Assembly (NCBI RefSeq): GCF_000368145.1
Contig: NZ_KB849281.1
Coordinates: 197,712 to 261,711, forward strand
DNA from: Acinetobacter guillouiae CIP 63.46
GTDB lineage: Bacteria; Pseudomonadota; Gammaproteobacteria; Pseudomonadales; Moraxellaceae
DNA: 64,000 nt
Reading direction: 5' to 3'
The notes under the pieces were generated by a model. That model made no database searches, was not told where the DNA came from, and worked only from the letters and a program-made list of their open reading frames with translations. Shown here piece after piece: positions 56,413-64,000 of this stretch. Each line of letters starts with the position of its first letter. The stretch's first letter is position 1. The position numbers and the translations under genes are program-made.

Positions 56413-57297
56413 TTAAACGAGCAAATTTAAAATATGTTTTAAACGGATATTTTCAGCATCCTGCTTATAGACTGCATAAATTGGTGCAATACACGGCGTA
56501 TCCGCTTTAAGCGCTTTGTAAATAATTTGCTTGTTCCAAAAATCTCGAATGGCCTCTGGAACAATCGACAAACCAATCCCTGCTGCAATCAAATTTAAAC
56601 TCGACGTTAAACGTGGGGCTTCTTGAACAATCTTTGGACTAAATCCAGCCTGATAACAGCTGGCCAAAATATTATCAAACAAGTCTTGTCCTGCTAAACG
56701 GCGATACAGTACAAAATCATAAGGCTCTAAATCAAGTAATTGGATGGCATCTGGATGTTCAGCTAAGGGGTGATTATTGGGCAATGCCACAATTAAAGGC
56801 TCATCAAGTACATGCAAACTGGTGAGTCCCAAACCAATCGGCGCAGGCTTACGCAAAAAAACGATGTCATTCTTTTCATTGATAATCGAATCAATCAATG
56901 AGCTACTGCCATCTTCTTCCAAATGAATAGACACCGCTGAAAATACTTCACGAAAATTACGCAGTAAAGCAGGCAAAAAGGAATGTAAGCCGACTGAGTT
57001 GGTAAAACCAATATTGATTTGCCCTTCCAAACCTTTAGAAATATTTTGCACACGTTTGGGAATAGCTTGTGCATGCGCAAGTATGGTAAGTGCCTCTTGG
57101 TATAAGGCCTTACCCGCTTCAGTTGCTTCTACGCCACGCGGTAAACGCTTCAATAAATCTGTGTCTAACTCATCTTCTAAGTTTTTGATAATTCGTGTTA
57201 AAGGCGGTTGCTGCATATTCAGACGTACCGCTGCCCGAGAAATATTACTTTCCTCAACCACAGCCACAAACGCATTAAGCTTATGAATATCAATCAT
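56413..57297 (-). CDS. LysR-family transcriptional regulator
   Basis: This 294-residue protein has an N-terminal winged helix (KLNAFVAVVEESNISRAAVRLN, QPPLTRIIKNLE) and a C-terminal type 2 periplasmic-binding-like sensor. GAGG lies 7 bases before the ATG. It is divergent from the chromate transporter genes, the standard layout for a LysR regulator and its target. A CATAC-N7-GTATG site lies in the gap between them. The inducer is unknown. Confidence 0.9.
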   Translation of the reverse strand: MIDIHKLNAFVAVVEESNISRAAVRLNMQQPPLTRIIKNLEDELDTDLLKRLPRGVEATEAGKALYQEALTILAHAQAIPKRVQNISKGLEGQINIGFTNSVGLHSFLPALLRNFREVFSAVSIHLEEDGSSSLIDSIINEKNDIVFLRKPAPIGLGLTSLHVLDEPLIVALPNNHPLAEHPDAIQLLDLEPYDFVLYRRLAGQDLFDNILASCYQAGFSPKIVQEAPRLTSSLNLIAAGIGLSIVPEAIRDFWNKQIIYKALKADTPCIAPIYAVYKQDAENIRLKHILNLLV

Positions 57298-57352
57298 CTT
57301 TTCGCCTCAATATCGATCTTTTCATTTTTATCGTGCTAATTCACGTTTAAAG

Positions 57353-57369
57353 CATACTTTTTAGGTATG
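57353..57369. promoter_or_regulatory. Candidate LysR box
   Basis: CATAC (57353-57357) and GTATG (57365-57369) form a dyad that fits the T-N11-A rule of LysR-type operators. It lies in the 164-base divergent gap, 56 bases before the LysR start and about 92 bases before the chrA1 start. Confidence 0.5.
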
Positions 57370-57461
57370 AATAACAGCAAAAATAGCATTTTTCTTTATG
57401 ACTCAACAAGCAGATAATCACATTCAAGCCAAGTACATCACAGCAAATTGAAGAGGTCTAA

Positions 57462-58043
57462 ATGAATACTGAAGCAATCCCAATGGAACAATCCATGACC
57501 ACACCGAATTGCAAAGCATTATTTTTAGGCTTTATGAAACTTGGTCTCATGGGATTTGGTGGGGTACTTCCTCTCGCACATCGTTTAATTGTAGAAGATC
57601 AGAAATGGTTAACATCTGAAAAATTTACCGACTTGTTGGGTGTCTGCCAAATCTTACCCGGTGGAAATATTGTAAATATGGCAGTGGCGATTGGTTATGA
57701 CTTTGCTGGAGTAAAAGGTGCGATTAGTGCGGTATTTGGTCTTATGCTGGCCCCGACCATTATTGTTATCTCGTTGTACCAGTTATATAGCAGTTTTCAA
57801 GATATCCCAATGGTGCAACACATGATTCAAGGTTTAGCTGCCGCTGCTGCGGGTCTACTGTTTGCTACAGGTTTTAAGATGTTAAAACCAATTATGAAAA
57901 GTAAGCTGACCTATTTCACCATTATCTTGACCATTATTTTTATGCTGTTGATTAAATTGCCCTTGGCACTGACGCTGTTGATTTTAATCACCGTGAATAT
58001 GGCAGTTTTAGCATTTAATCAAACTAAAGTGACTCAGGAGTAA
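57462..58043 (+). CDS. Chromate transporter, short-chain subunit 1
   Basis: This 193-residue membrane protein matches one half of ChrA. FMKLGLMGFGGVLPLAHRLI is the family N-motif, and FTDLLGVCQILPGGNIVNMA is the conserved loop. Such short-chain CHR proteins work as pairs to export chromate or a related anion. AGAGG lies 6 bases before the ATG. The second half follows after 6 bases. Confidence 0.88.
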   Translation: MNTEAIPMEQSMTTPNCKALFLGFMKLGLMGFGGVLPLAHRLIVEDQKWLTSEKFTDLLGVCQILPGGNIVNMAVAIGYDFAGVKGAISAVFGLMLAPTIIVISLYQLYSSFQDIPMVQHMIQGLAAAAAGLLFATGFKMLKPIMKSKLTYFTIILTIIFMLLIKLPLALTLLILITVNMAVLAFNQTKVTQE

Positions 58044-58049
58044 AATAAG

Positions 58050-58568
58050 ATGTATGTTCTCATTGCACTGACTTTAGTGTTTACTCAACTGTCTTTATTG
58101 GCCTTTGGTGGCGGGAATGCGATCTTACCTGAAATGCAACATCAGGTGGTTGTGATCCACCAATGGATGACTGCTGAGCAATTCAGCTCTATGTTTGCAA
58201 TGGCGCAAGCTGCACCAGGTCCAAACATGATGATTGTTCCCTTGGTGGGATGGCATGTCGCAGGGCCTATGGGATTGATCGTGACGTCTTTTGCAAAGTT
58301 TGGTCCTTCTTCAATCATCACCATTTATGCACTTAAATTTTGGAATAATTTTAAAAGTCATCCACTTCGGGCGAAATTTGAAAAGGCGTTAAAACCTATT
58401 ACAGTCGGTTTGGTTTTAGTCAGTGCTTGGATTATTGCCCAAGCCTCTGCTCAAAATATTTTACTGATCGTAATCGTCGCCATCACTATTTGTCTAAGTC
58501 TTTTTAAGAATGTTCATCCAGTTTGGTTAATGGTGATTGGTGCTGGTACAGGTGCTTTAATTCTGTAG
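58050..58568 (+). CDS. Chromate transporter, short-chain subunit 2
   Basis: This 172-residue partner repeats the CHR pattern in its own version: LLAFGGGNAILPEMQHQVV and FSSMFAMAQAAPGPNMMIVPL. Membrane helices alternate with those of subunit 1 in topology, as expected for a split ChrA. AGGAG at the end of chrA1 serves as ribosome site. The substrate could be chromate, sulfate or another anion. Confidence 0.88.
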   Translation: MYVLIALTLVFTQLSLLAFGGGNAILPEMQHQVVVIHQWMTAEQFSSMFAMAQAAPGPNMMIVPLVGWHVAGPMGLIVTSFAKFGPSSIITIYALKFWNNFKSHPLRAKFEKALKPITVGLVLVSAWIIAQASAQNILLIVIVAITICLSLFKNVHPVWLMVIGAGTGALIL

Positions 58569-58673
58569 ATATTGATCAAGACCACCTAAACAGATTCATT
58601 CATAAAGAGTCTGTCAAGACATCTCCCTCCCTCTAAGCCATGTATCACACAAAGCAAAGAGGGAGAAAACTTT

Positions 58674-58983
58674 GGGTCTGTTGACATTTCATAAATGGCT
58701 TGCGTTGTAGGTTAAAATTGAGCAGGCAAGACATGAAACGAAGAGAATAGCGAGACTATTTTCGAGTTTCATAACGAAGGCTGAGATAATTTTAGCCACA
58801 ACCCTGAGCAAGAACAAAGCACTGCTTTGTTTGCAGCGCAAGGCGCAGCGGGGGACTAGCGTGTTTTTTGCCGCTACGTCGTTACGAACTACTCATTTAG
58901 AATGACTAAATTTCGTACTTCACGCCTAGTATCGCCTAAAAAACACACTTAGTCGCAAACATAGACGAATTGTCAACAGACCC
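58674..58983. mobile_element. MITE-like repeat, copy B (310 bp)
   Basis: This non-coding element has perfect 13-base terminal inverted repeats GGGTCTGTTGACA and TGTCAACAGACCC. Inside are AACAAAGCA-C-TGCTTTGTT (58813-58831) and a long imperfect hairpin whose outer arms are GTGTTTTTT (58861-58869) and AAAAAACAC (58938-58946). It is homologous to 36782-37012 over the left half and at the right end. No transposase or significant open frame is inside. No clear target duplication is seen. It fills most of the 472-base gap between chrA2 and the next gene, after an inverted repeat TCTCCCTC/GAGGGAGA at 58622-58666. Confidence 0.8.
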
Positions 58984-59040
58984 TATGCAATAAGAGATTT
59001 AAATCGCGATCGTTCTATAGAGCTTAATTTATCTATTTTA

Positions 59041-59511
59041 CTACTGGTTTTCTAAATCACGTTCTCGGCAAGAAAGCTCATAATATTCTGCTGTTGGTAA
59101 TGCTTTCAGTTTAAAACCATAATAATTACTGGCATCTGCTTCTACTTTGCTTAATGAACACTGATTGGTTTTGGCAAATTGAGTCAAGAGTTTCATATCA
59201 CTCTTTTTAGCTAAAACAGCTCCCCAACCCTCACTGACACAACATCCAGCATACTGTGTCATATATTCGTCTGATAGCAGTGCAACCGTTTGCCCCATAA
59301 ATTGAAGCGGTTTTTTTAATTTATATACATCATTATAGTCATTTCTTGAAATATCCGGTTTTTTATTGATTAGCCCCTGCTTTTGCATCTTTTTAAAGCT
59401 TGGAAACTGTACAGATGCCTCGCCCATTCCTCTATACACTGTTTCTTCTACCGCAGCATGGCTGCTCATGGCAGCCGCCGTAATCACTAAACCCAATAGA
59501 TACTTTTTCAT
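59041..59511 (-). CDS. Small secreted protein
   Basis: This 156-residue protein has a signal peptide (KKYLLGLVITAAAMSSHA). The mature part contains CC in YAGCCVSEGWG and further Cys in TNQCSLS and LSCRERD, suggesting disulfides. The start is ATG 59511, with GAGAA a few bases upstream; longer frames to 59538 lack a ribosome site. No recognised family. Confidence 0.6.
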   Translation of the reverse strand: MKKYLLGLVITAAAMSSHAAVEETVYRGMGEASVQFPSFKKMQKQGLINKKPDISRNDYNDVYKLKKPLQFMGQTVALLSDEYMTQYAGCCVSEGWGAVLAKKSDMKLLTQFAKTNQCSLSKVEADASNYYGFKLKALPTAEYYELSCRERDLENQ

Positions 59512-59660
59512 ATTTTTCTCATTCATCACTGAATACAATTTTTATTACAGTTAAGTCTGTTAAATTAAGACTAAAGCCGTATAAATTCAACTTAAAACTG
59601 CAACTAGAGCATGTTATTTTACATGAAATAAATCATAAAATTTAAACAAAAGGTGTAAAA

Positions 59661-60239
59661 ATGTCTAAACAAATTCTAATGTTAGTGGGTGATTATGTTG
59701 AAGATTATGAAACCATGGTTCCTTTTCAGTTCCTCACTGGATTGGGCTATAGTGTTCATGCAGTCTGCCCTGATAAAAAAGCTGGCGATACAATCGCAAC
59801 GGCGATTCATGATTTTGAAGGTGAGCAAACCTATAGTGAAAAGCGTGGTCACAACTTTGCAATTAACTATGACTTTAACCAAGTCAACAGCGAAAACTAT
59901 GTCGGTTTAGTGATTCCGGGTGGCCGTGCACCTGAATATTTACGTATGAATGACCGAGTAATTGAAATTGTTCGTGAATTTGATGCGATTAAAAAACCAA
60001 TTGCCGCTGTTTGCCATGGCGCACAACTGCTTGCCGCAGCCGATGTATTAAAAGGACGCTTATGTTCCGCTTATCCTGCATGTGCCGCAGAAGTTAAACT
60101 TGCAGGCGGGCAATATGCAGATATTGCAGTCACTGAAGCAGTCACAGATGGACACCTGGTAACAGCGCCAGCATGGCCAGCACATCCTGCTTGGTTAGCC
60201 CAATTTGTTAAAGCGCTTGGTGCAACGATTACTTTATAA
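59661..60239 (+). CDS. DJ-1/PfpI-family protein
   Basis: This 192-residue class I glutamine amidotransferase-like protein has the nucleophile elbow [10 protein letters not shown] with Cys118 followed by His119, and Glu15 in GDYVEDYE. Family members act as glyoxalases, chaperones or peptidases; the activity here cannot be told from sequence. AGGTG precedes the ATG. It is closed by a hairpin at 60257-60286. Confidence 0.85.
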   Translation: MSKQILMLVGDYVEDYETMVPFQFLTGLGYSVHAVCPDKKAGDTIATAIHDFEGEQTYSEKRGHNFAINYDFNQVNSENYVGLVIPGGRAPEYLRMNDRVIEIVREFDAIKKPIAAVCHGAQLLAAADVLKGRLCSAYPACAAEVKLAGGQYADIAVTEAVTDGHLVTAPAWPAHPAWLAQFVKALGATITL

Positions 60240-60256
60240 AATTTAAAACTGTCTAA

Positions 60257-60286
60257 GCTAAGTTTTCCGCTGAGAGAAAACTTAGC
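60257..60286 (+). terminator. Hairpin after the DJ-1/PfpI gene
   Basis: GCTAAGTTTTC and GAAAACTTAGC form a perfect 11-base stem, with CTTATA following. The T run is poor, so termination may be partial. It lies 17 bases past the stop. Confidence 0.65.
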
Positions 60287-60435
60287 CTTATACAACAGTG
60301 AAACTTTAAAAATGTTTAGGCTACATAAAGACCTATCAATGTTGCGTTTTTTAACGCTGTATCTCAGCAAAGCGTTTTGCGCTGTGCAATAATTATTTAT
60401 AGAATTTTATGTTCAAACAATAGGTTAGTATCAAA

Positions 60436-60624
60436 GTGGAAATCATTGAATTACTCCAACCCGTTACCTTAAATAAAGATGATTTAGAACCAATTACTAT
60501 TGAAACTGGGACTTTATTAAAGGTACTGATGGTAAACCCATCCTCATATCTTGTTAGTGATGAATCAGGTGTTTCGTTTCTGGTTAATTTCTCAGCAGAA
60601 AACCGACAATGGAAAAAGATATAA
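60436..60624 (+). CDS. Small hypothetical protein (62 aa, GTG start)
   Basis: A short frame opens with GTG at 60436 and encodes EIIELLQPVTLNKDDLEPIT, with no signal peptide. The alternating hydrophobic pattern suggests a small beta-rich fold. AGG lies about 12 bases upstream, a weak ribosome site. It lies in a gap otherwise too long to be empty. Existence is likely but not certain. Confidence 0.5.
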   Translation: MEIIELLQPVTLNKDDLEPITIETGTLLKVLMVNPSSYLVSDESGVSFLVNFSAENRQWKKI

Positions 60625-60802
60625 GCTTGTTATTTCACAATTTATTAGTGTAAATTTACACTCAAAAATGACACCCACCACTTCATAACTTACACTTAAA
60701 AATCATATATTTAAATTAAAAAATCCGACTATATCTTGTATTTATATCACCAATAAAAAGTTTAAAAATTATTTTCTATTTGTATCTTTTTGTATTCTTA
60801 TT

Positions 60803-60821
60803 GATAATAATAACGATTCTT
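60803..60821. promoter_or_regulatory. Candidate Fur box upstream of the siderophore receptor
   Basis: GATAATAATAACGATTCTT matches the 19-base Fur consensus GATAATGATAATCATTATC at 14 positions. It lies 20 bases before the receptor ATG. Iron repression of the receptor is expected from the family and this site. Confidence 0.7.
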
Positions 60822-60841
60822 ATTTACCAATTTCTATTCTT

Positions 60842-63082
60842 ATGGACAATCTACGTAAACAAACGGCATTAAACATTGCAATAAAATCAATTCTTATTTG
60901 CAGTGCTATTTCCCATAGTGCTTTTGCGCAAGAGCAAAAAAGTAATGAAGCGAATACTTCGGTACTCCCAACCATTACAGTTAAAGCAGATGCTCAGGAT
61001 GAAAAAACTGAGGGAAGCGGAAGTTTTAAAGCAAAATCTTCAAGAAGCTCATCAAAATTAAAATTATCTTTAAAAGAAACACCACAATCTGTAAGCGTCG
61101 TCACCCGTGAACAAATTGAACAACGCGGGCTGACCATTCTGGATGATGTTCTTGCCGCAACACCAGGCGTTACCGCGACTAAAAATGACAGTGAACGTTC
61201 TAACTACTATTCCCGTGGTTTTCAAATTACCAATAGGCAAATTGATGGTATGCCTGTAGGAGACAATGCTCCCCGCTTTGATAGTTTTTTCTTTGACCGA
61301 GTTGAAGTGATCAAAGGCGCTTCTGGTTTAACTGGTTCAACAGGTAGCCCTTCTGCAACCATCAATATGGTACGTAAGCGTCCTGAAAAAGAGTTTAAGG
61401 GCAATGTCAGCTCAACTTATGGCTCATGGGACAATACCCGTGTAGAAGCCGATGTATCCATTCCACTGACTCAAGATGGCAGTGTTCGAAGTCGATTCAT
61501 GGCAGCGTATACCGATAAAGAATCCTATATGGATCGTTATAAGCTCAAGTCAACAGCTGCAATGGGGATTATCAGTGCAGATTTAACCCCAACAACAACA
61601 GCCTCAGTCGGGTTTCAATATCAAGACAACGATCCTAAAGGCTCAACGTGGGGTACAGTGCCTTATTTTAATGCTGATGGAAGCAAAGCAAATTTTCCGC
61701 GAAACTTTAGTTTATCTGCGGACTGGAGTTCAATTGCCAATACTGATAAAACCGTTTTTGCTGATATTGAACATACTTTTGCCAATGACTGGCTGGTTAA
61801 AGCAGCGATTGCCCACAGTACCTCGGATAATAGTTGGATGGTGGCTTATGGTGGTAGTGGCTTTCCAAACCCAAGCACAGGAAAAGGGCTGAGTCTATGG
61901 ACCAGTGTTAGCCCTTATGCTGAAAGCAAAAAACTCAATATTGATTTGTATGCCACAGGACCATTTCAGTTGTTAAATCGCCAACATGATTTAATTATTG
62001 GCTATAGTGGTTTTAAAAGTGAAAATACCTCATTGAGTGTAAAAAGCAATCTCGAGTATCCAGCAGCTATACCTGATTATCGTAATTGGACAGGTAATAT
62101 TCCAAAACCAACCTATGAGAAAACTGGAGCTGGAAATACCAATACCACAGAGCTTTACGGGGTATATTCAACTTTACGTTTAAATTTAGCTGACCCGCTT
62201 AAGTTAATTTTGGGCGCACGTTATAGCTCGTATGACTATAAAGTTGACAAGTGGGATCCTAATGCCCCTGTTTCTCCTACAAAGCCACGTAACTTTGATC
62301 AATTGGTGCCTTATGCGGGGATTTTGTACGATATTAATGATACTTATACAGCCTACACCAGCTATACCAATGTATTTAATCCGTCCACTAGACGAGATCG
62401 TTTTGGCGATTATCTAGATCCTGAAATGGGAAGCACCACTGAGCTAGGGATTAAAGCGGATCTATTGGATGATAAGCTATTGACCAGTGCTGCTCTATTT
62501 TGGTCAAGTGTCAAAGACCTTGCGGTAGAAGATGTTGAATATCGTGATGGTGTAAAAAATGGCACTATTCCAAAAGTAGATGAGATGGATACTGCATATA
62601 TGTCATCGGGCAAAGGACTCAAAGTCAATGGCTTTGAGTTAGAAGCCATTGGAAAGCTACAGGAAAATTGGAATCTTAGCTTCGGCTATACCTATGTAAA
62701 TAGCGTAAGTTCTGCAAACGCCAATGCTTTAAGCAATATTCCTCAAAACCAAGTAAAATTATTTAGTAGTATTACTCTTCCAGAAAATCTTTGGACAGGT
62801 TCAGAAAAGCTAACATTAGGTGGTGGATTGAATTGGCAAAGTGAAATTTCACAAAAATGGGGGGGAGCTCCTGCAAATGCCTATAACGGTGGTGTAGTCA
62901 CACAAAAGGCCTATGTATTGGCCAATGCTTTTGCCAGTTATAAGTTAAGTGATGAGTTGACTGCAAGTGTGAATATCAATAACTTATTTGATGAAAAATA
63001 CTATTTAAATGTAGGTTTCTATAATGGTGTTTATTGGGGGGAACCACGTAATGTGACTTTCACCTTAAGAGCTAAATTTTAA
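60842..63082 (+). CDS. TonB-dependent siderophore receptor
   Basis: This 746-residue outer-membrane receptor has a signal peptide ending SAFA (about 28), a TonB-box-like TITVKA segment near 45, a plug domain (LKETPQSVSVVTREQIE through about residue 180) and a 22-strand barrel ending in the C-terminal Phe (FTLRAKF). Plug and barrel resemble FhuE/FpvA-type ferric-siderophore receptors (DSFFFDRVEVIKGASGLTGS). The siderophore is unknown. There is no good ribosome site; a Fur-like box lies just upstream. Confidence 0.9.
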   Translation: MDNLRKQTALNIAIKSILICSAISHSAFAQEQKSNEANTSVLPTITVKADAQDEKTEGSGSFKAKSSRSSSKLKLSLKETPQSVSVVTREQIEQRGLTILDDVLAATPGVTATKNDSERSNYYSRGFQITNRQIDGMPVGDNAPRFDSFFFDRVEVIKGASGLTGSTGSPSATINMVRKRPEKEFKGNVSSTYGSWDNTRVEADVSIPLTQDGSVRSRFMAAYTDKESYMDRYKLKSTAAMGIISADLTPTTTASVGFQYQDNDPKGSTWGTVPYFNADGSKANFPRNFSLSADWSSIANTDKTVFADIEHTFANDWLVKAAIAHSTSDNSWMVAYGGSGFPNPSTGKGLSLWTSVSPYAESKKLNIDLYATGPFQLLNRQHDLIIGYSGFKSENTSLSVKSNLEYPAAIPDYRNWTGNIPKPTYEKTGAGNTNTTELYGVYSTLRLNLADPLKLILGARYSSYDYKVDKWDPNAPVSPTKPRNFDQLVPYAGILYDINDTYTAYTSYTNVFNPSTRRDRFGDYLDPEMGSTTELGIKADLLDDKLLTSAALFWSSVKDLAVEDVEYRDGVKNGTIPKVDEMDTAYMSSGKGLKVNGFELEAIGKLQENWNLSFGYTYVNSVSSANANALSNIPQNQVKLFSSITLPENLWTGSEKLTLGGGLNWQSEISQKWGGAPANAYNGGVVTQKAYVLANAFASYKLSDELTASVNINNLFDEKYYLNVGFYNGVYWGEPRNVTFTLRAKF

Positions 63083-63179
63083 TAAAATATAAAGCCAAGC
63101 ATGAGCGTATAATTAAAAGCGCTCATACTTGCAAGTATTCTCAGCAATGCTTTGGCTGAATTGAATGGATCATAATGAA

Positions 63180-64000
63180 TTAATGGCTAATGATAGAATC
63201 AGTCCACCCACTAAAAGGATTTTCAAACTCTTGCCATTTTTCTGCGCCTAGCGCCATTTCATCATCGTTTAATAAACAAGCATCAAATTGACGAATAAGT
63301 TCAGATTGATCCATCTGCATCCCAATCAATACGATTTCTTGTCGTGCATCACCAGTTTGAGCATCCCAGCTTTGTTGAATTGCATCTCGACTTTGTTGAT
63401 CTGTAGGCCAATGTTCATCTGGCACTGCTGCCCACCAATATCCAGCAACACCATGGCGTGCCATCGCCCCTGCTTGAGACCAAGATCCAGCAAACTCGGG
63501 ATTTGAGGCTAACCAAAAAAAGCCTTTGGAACGGATTACGCCTTTCCATTCGGAGTTGATAAAATCAAAAAACCGTTGTGGGTGAAAAGGTCTGCGCGCT
63601 CGATAAACAAAATTATTGATTCCATATTGCTCTGTTTCAGACGTATGCTCACCTCTTAATTCCTTTAACCAACCCGGAGCTTGTGCCGCTTCGTTAAAAT
63701 CAAATAGCTGGGTATTTAACACCCGATCAAGATTCACCTTGCCAAACGCAGAAACTTCAATTTTTGCTCTTGGGTTTAAAGACTGCAAAATTCCAAATAA
63801 TTTTTCCTGCTCGTCTTGATCAATCAAATCTGTTTTATTCAATACAATCACGTCACAAAACTCAATTTGATCAATCAGTAGATCAACAACATTTCGCTCA
63901 TCTTGTTCACCTAATGATTCACCACGCGCTTGTAAGCTATCCAGCGAACTATAATCTTTTAAAAAATTATAAGCATCGACCACAGTCACCATTGTATCTA
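63180..64000 (-). CDS. CobW/COG0523 GTPase, ZigA-like, N-terminus outside window
   Basis: The frame continues to the right edge, so the N-terminal Walker A part is missing. The visible 273 residues include TMVTVVDAYNFL, the guanine-specificity motif NKTD (VIVLNKTDLID) and the CobW C-terminal domain. The pattern fits zinc-related G3E GTPases such as ZigA of Acinetobacter, which help supply zinc under scarcity. Zur control cannot be checked because the promoter is outside. It is convergent with the siderophore receptor; a weak hairpin ATGAGCG/CGCTCAT (63101-63126) lies between. Confidence 0.88.
   Translation of the reverse strand, partial: DTMVTVVDAYNFLKDYSSLDSLQARGESLGEQDERNVVDLLIDQIEFCDVIVLNKTDLIDQDEQEKLFGILQSLNPRAKIEVSAFGKVNLDRVLNTQLFDFNEAAQAPGWLKELRGEHTSETEQYGINNFVYRARRPFHPQRFFDFINSEWKGVIRSKGFFWLASNPEFAGSWSQAGAMARHGVAGYWWAAVPDEHWPTDQQSRDAIQQSWDAQTGDARQEIVLIGMQMDQSELIRQFDACLLNDDEMALGAEKWQEFENPFSGWTDSIISH

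Noticed and set aside
57462-58568. Two chromate transporter genes as a single broken chrA
   Set aside because: Each half has its own start, ribosome site and full CHR domain. Short-chain ChrA pairs are a known natural form.

Overview
The window looks like chromosomal DNA of an Acinetobacter species. I read this from gene content and protein similarity recalled from memory, not from a search. The base composition is AT-rich, roughly 38-40% GC. Marker loci include a wax ester synthase very like AtfA of A. baylyi ADP1, the rubA-rubB-estB-oxyR order described for ADP1, a tyrosine catabolic locus (maiA, an IclR-type regulator, hpd), a CobW/ZigA-type GTPase and the mreBCD-maf-rng cell-shape cluster next to gatCAB. 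I cannot name the species.

Layout. 1-5.6 kb: tyrosine catabolism (3' end of maiA, a VOC protein, an IclR regulator, hpd) plus a solitary PaaG-like hydratase/isomerase. A complete IS3-family element (1998-3306) sits exactly at the end of the IclR gene and supplies its stop codon. 6-16.6 kb: housekeeping and stress genes (UspA, an alkyltransferase-like protein, a secreted lipase-like hydrolase, a CPA1 Na+/H+ antiporter, YpfJ-type metallopeptidase, YedI-type membrane protein, trpS, lysS) and small unknowns. 16.7-22.7 kb: apt, the rubredoxin/rubredoxin reductase/esterase/oxyR locus, and a Tet-family MFS exporter behind a structured leader. 22.9-32.8 kb: ppk1, mtgA, a rhomboid protease, an ABC exporter pair divergent from tesA, and a TetR/MFS divergent pair.

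32.8-35 kb: an accessory two-gene unit encoding a secreted protein with a phage-coat-like front and a possible toxin-like tail, and a small partner. 35-46.9 kb: core genes (thrH, cysH, atfA, rng, maf, mreDCB, gatCAB). 46.9-51.4 kb: a second accessory stretch with a GC-rich REP-like palindrome, a short tandem repeat, a secreted protein, a strongly AT-rich gene with a HEPN RX4H motif (possible defence RNase), an unknown gene and a DinB-type protein. 51.8-60.6 kb: a solute-binding protein, a lipoprotein, an M13 metallopeptidase, a LysR regulator divergent from a split chromate transporter (two short ChrA proteins), small secreted proteins and a DJ-1/PfpI protein. 60.8-64 kb: a TonB-dependent siderophore receptor with an upstream Fur-like box, and a 5'-truncated CobW-type GTPase.

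Two dispersed, structured, non-coding repeats (36782-37012 and 58674-58983) share sequence, terminal inverted repeats and internal hairpins, and look like one MITE family at two stages of decay. The most unusual observations are this repeat family, the IS insertion that rewrites the end of the IclR regulator, the HEPN-motif gene, the secreted two-gene unit at 33-35 kb, and the RNA-structure signals in the rub locus and in front of the MFS exporter. I saw no rRNA, tRNA or CRISPR array.
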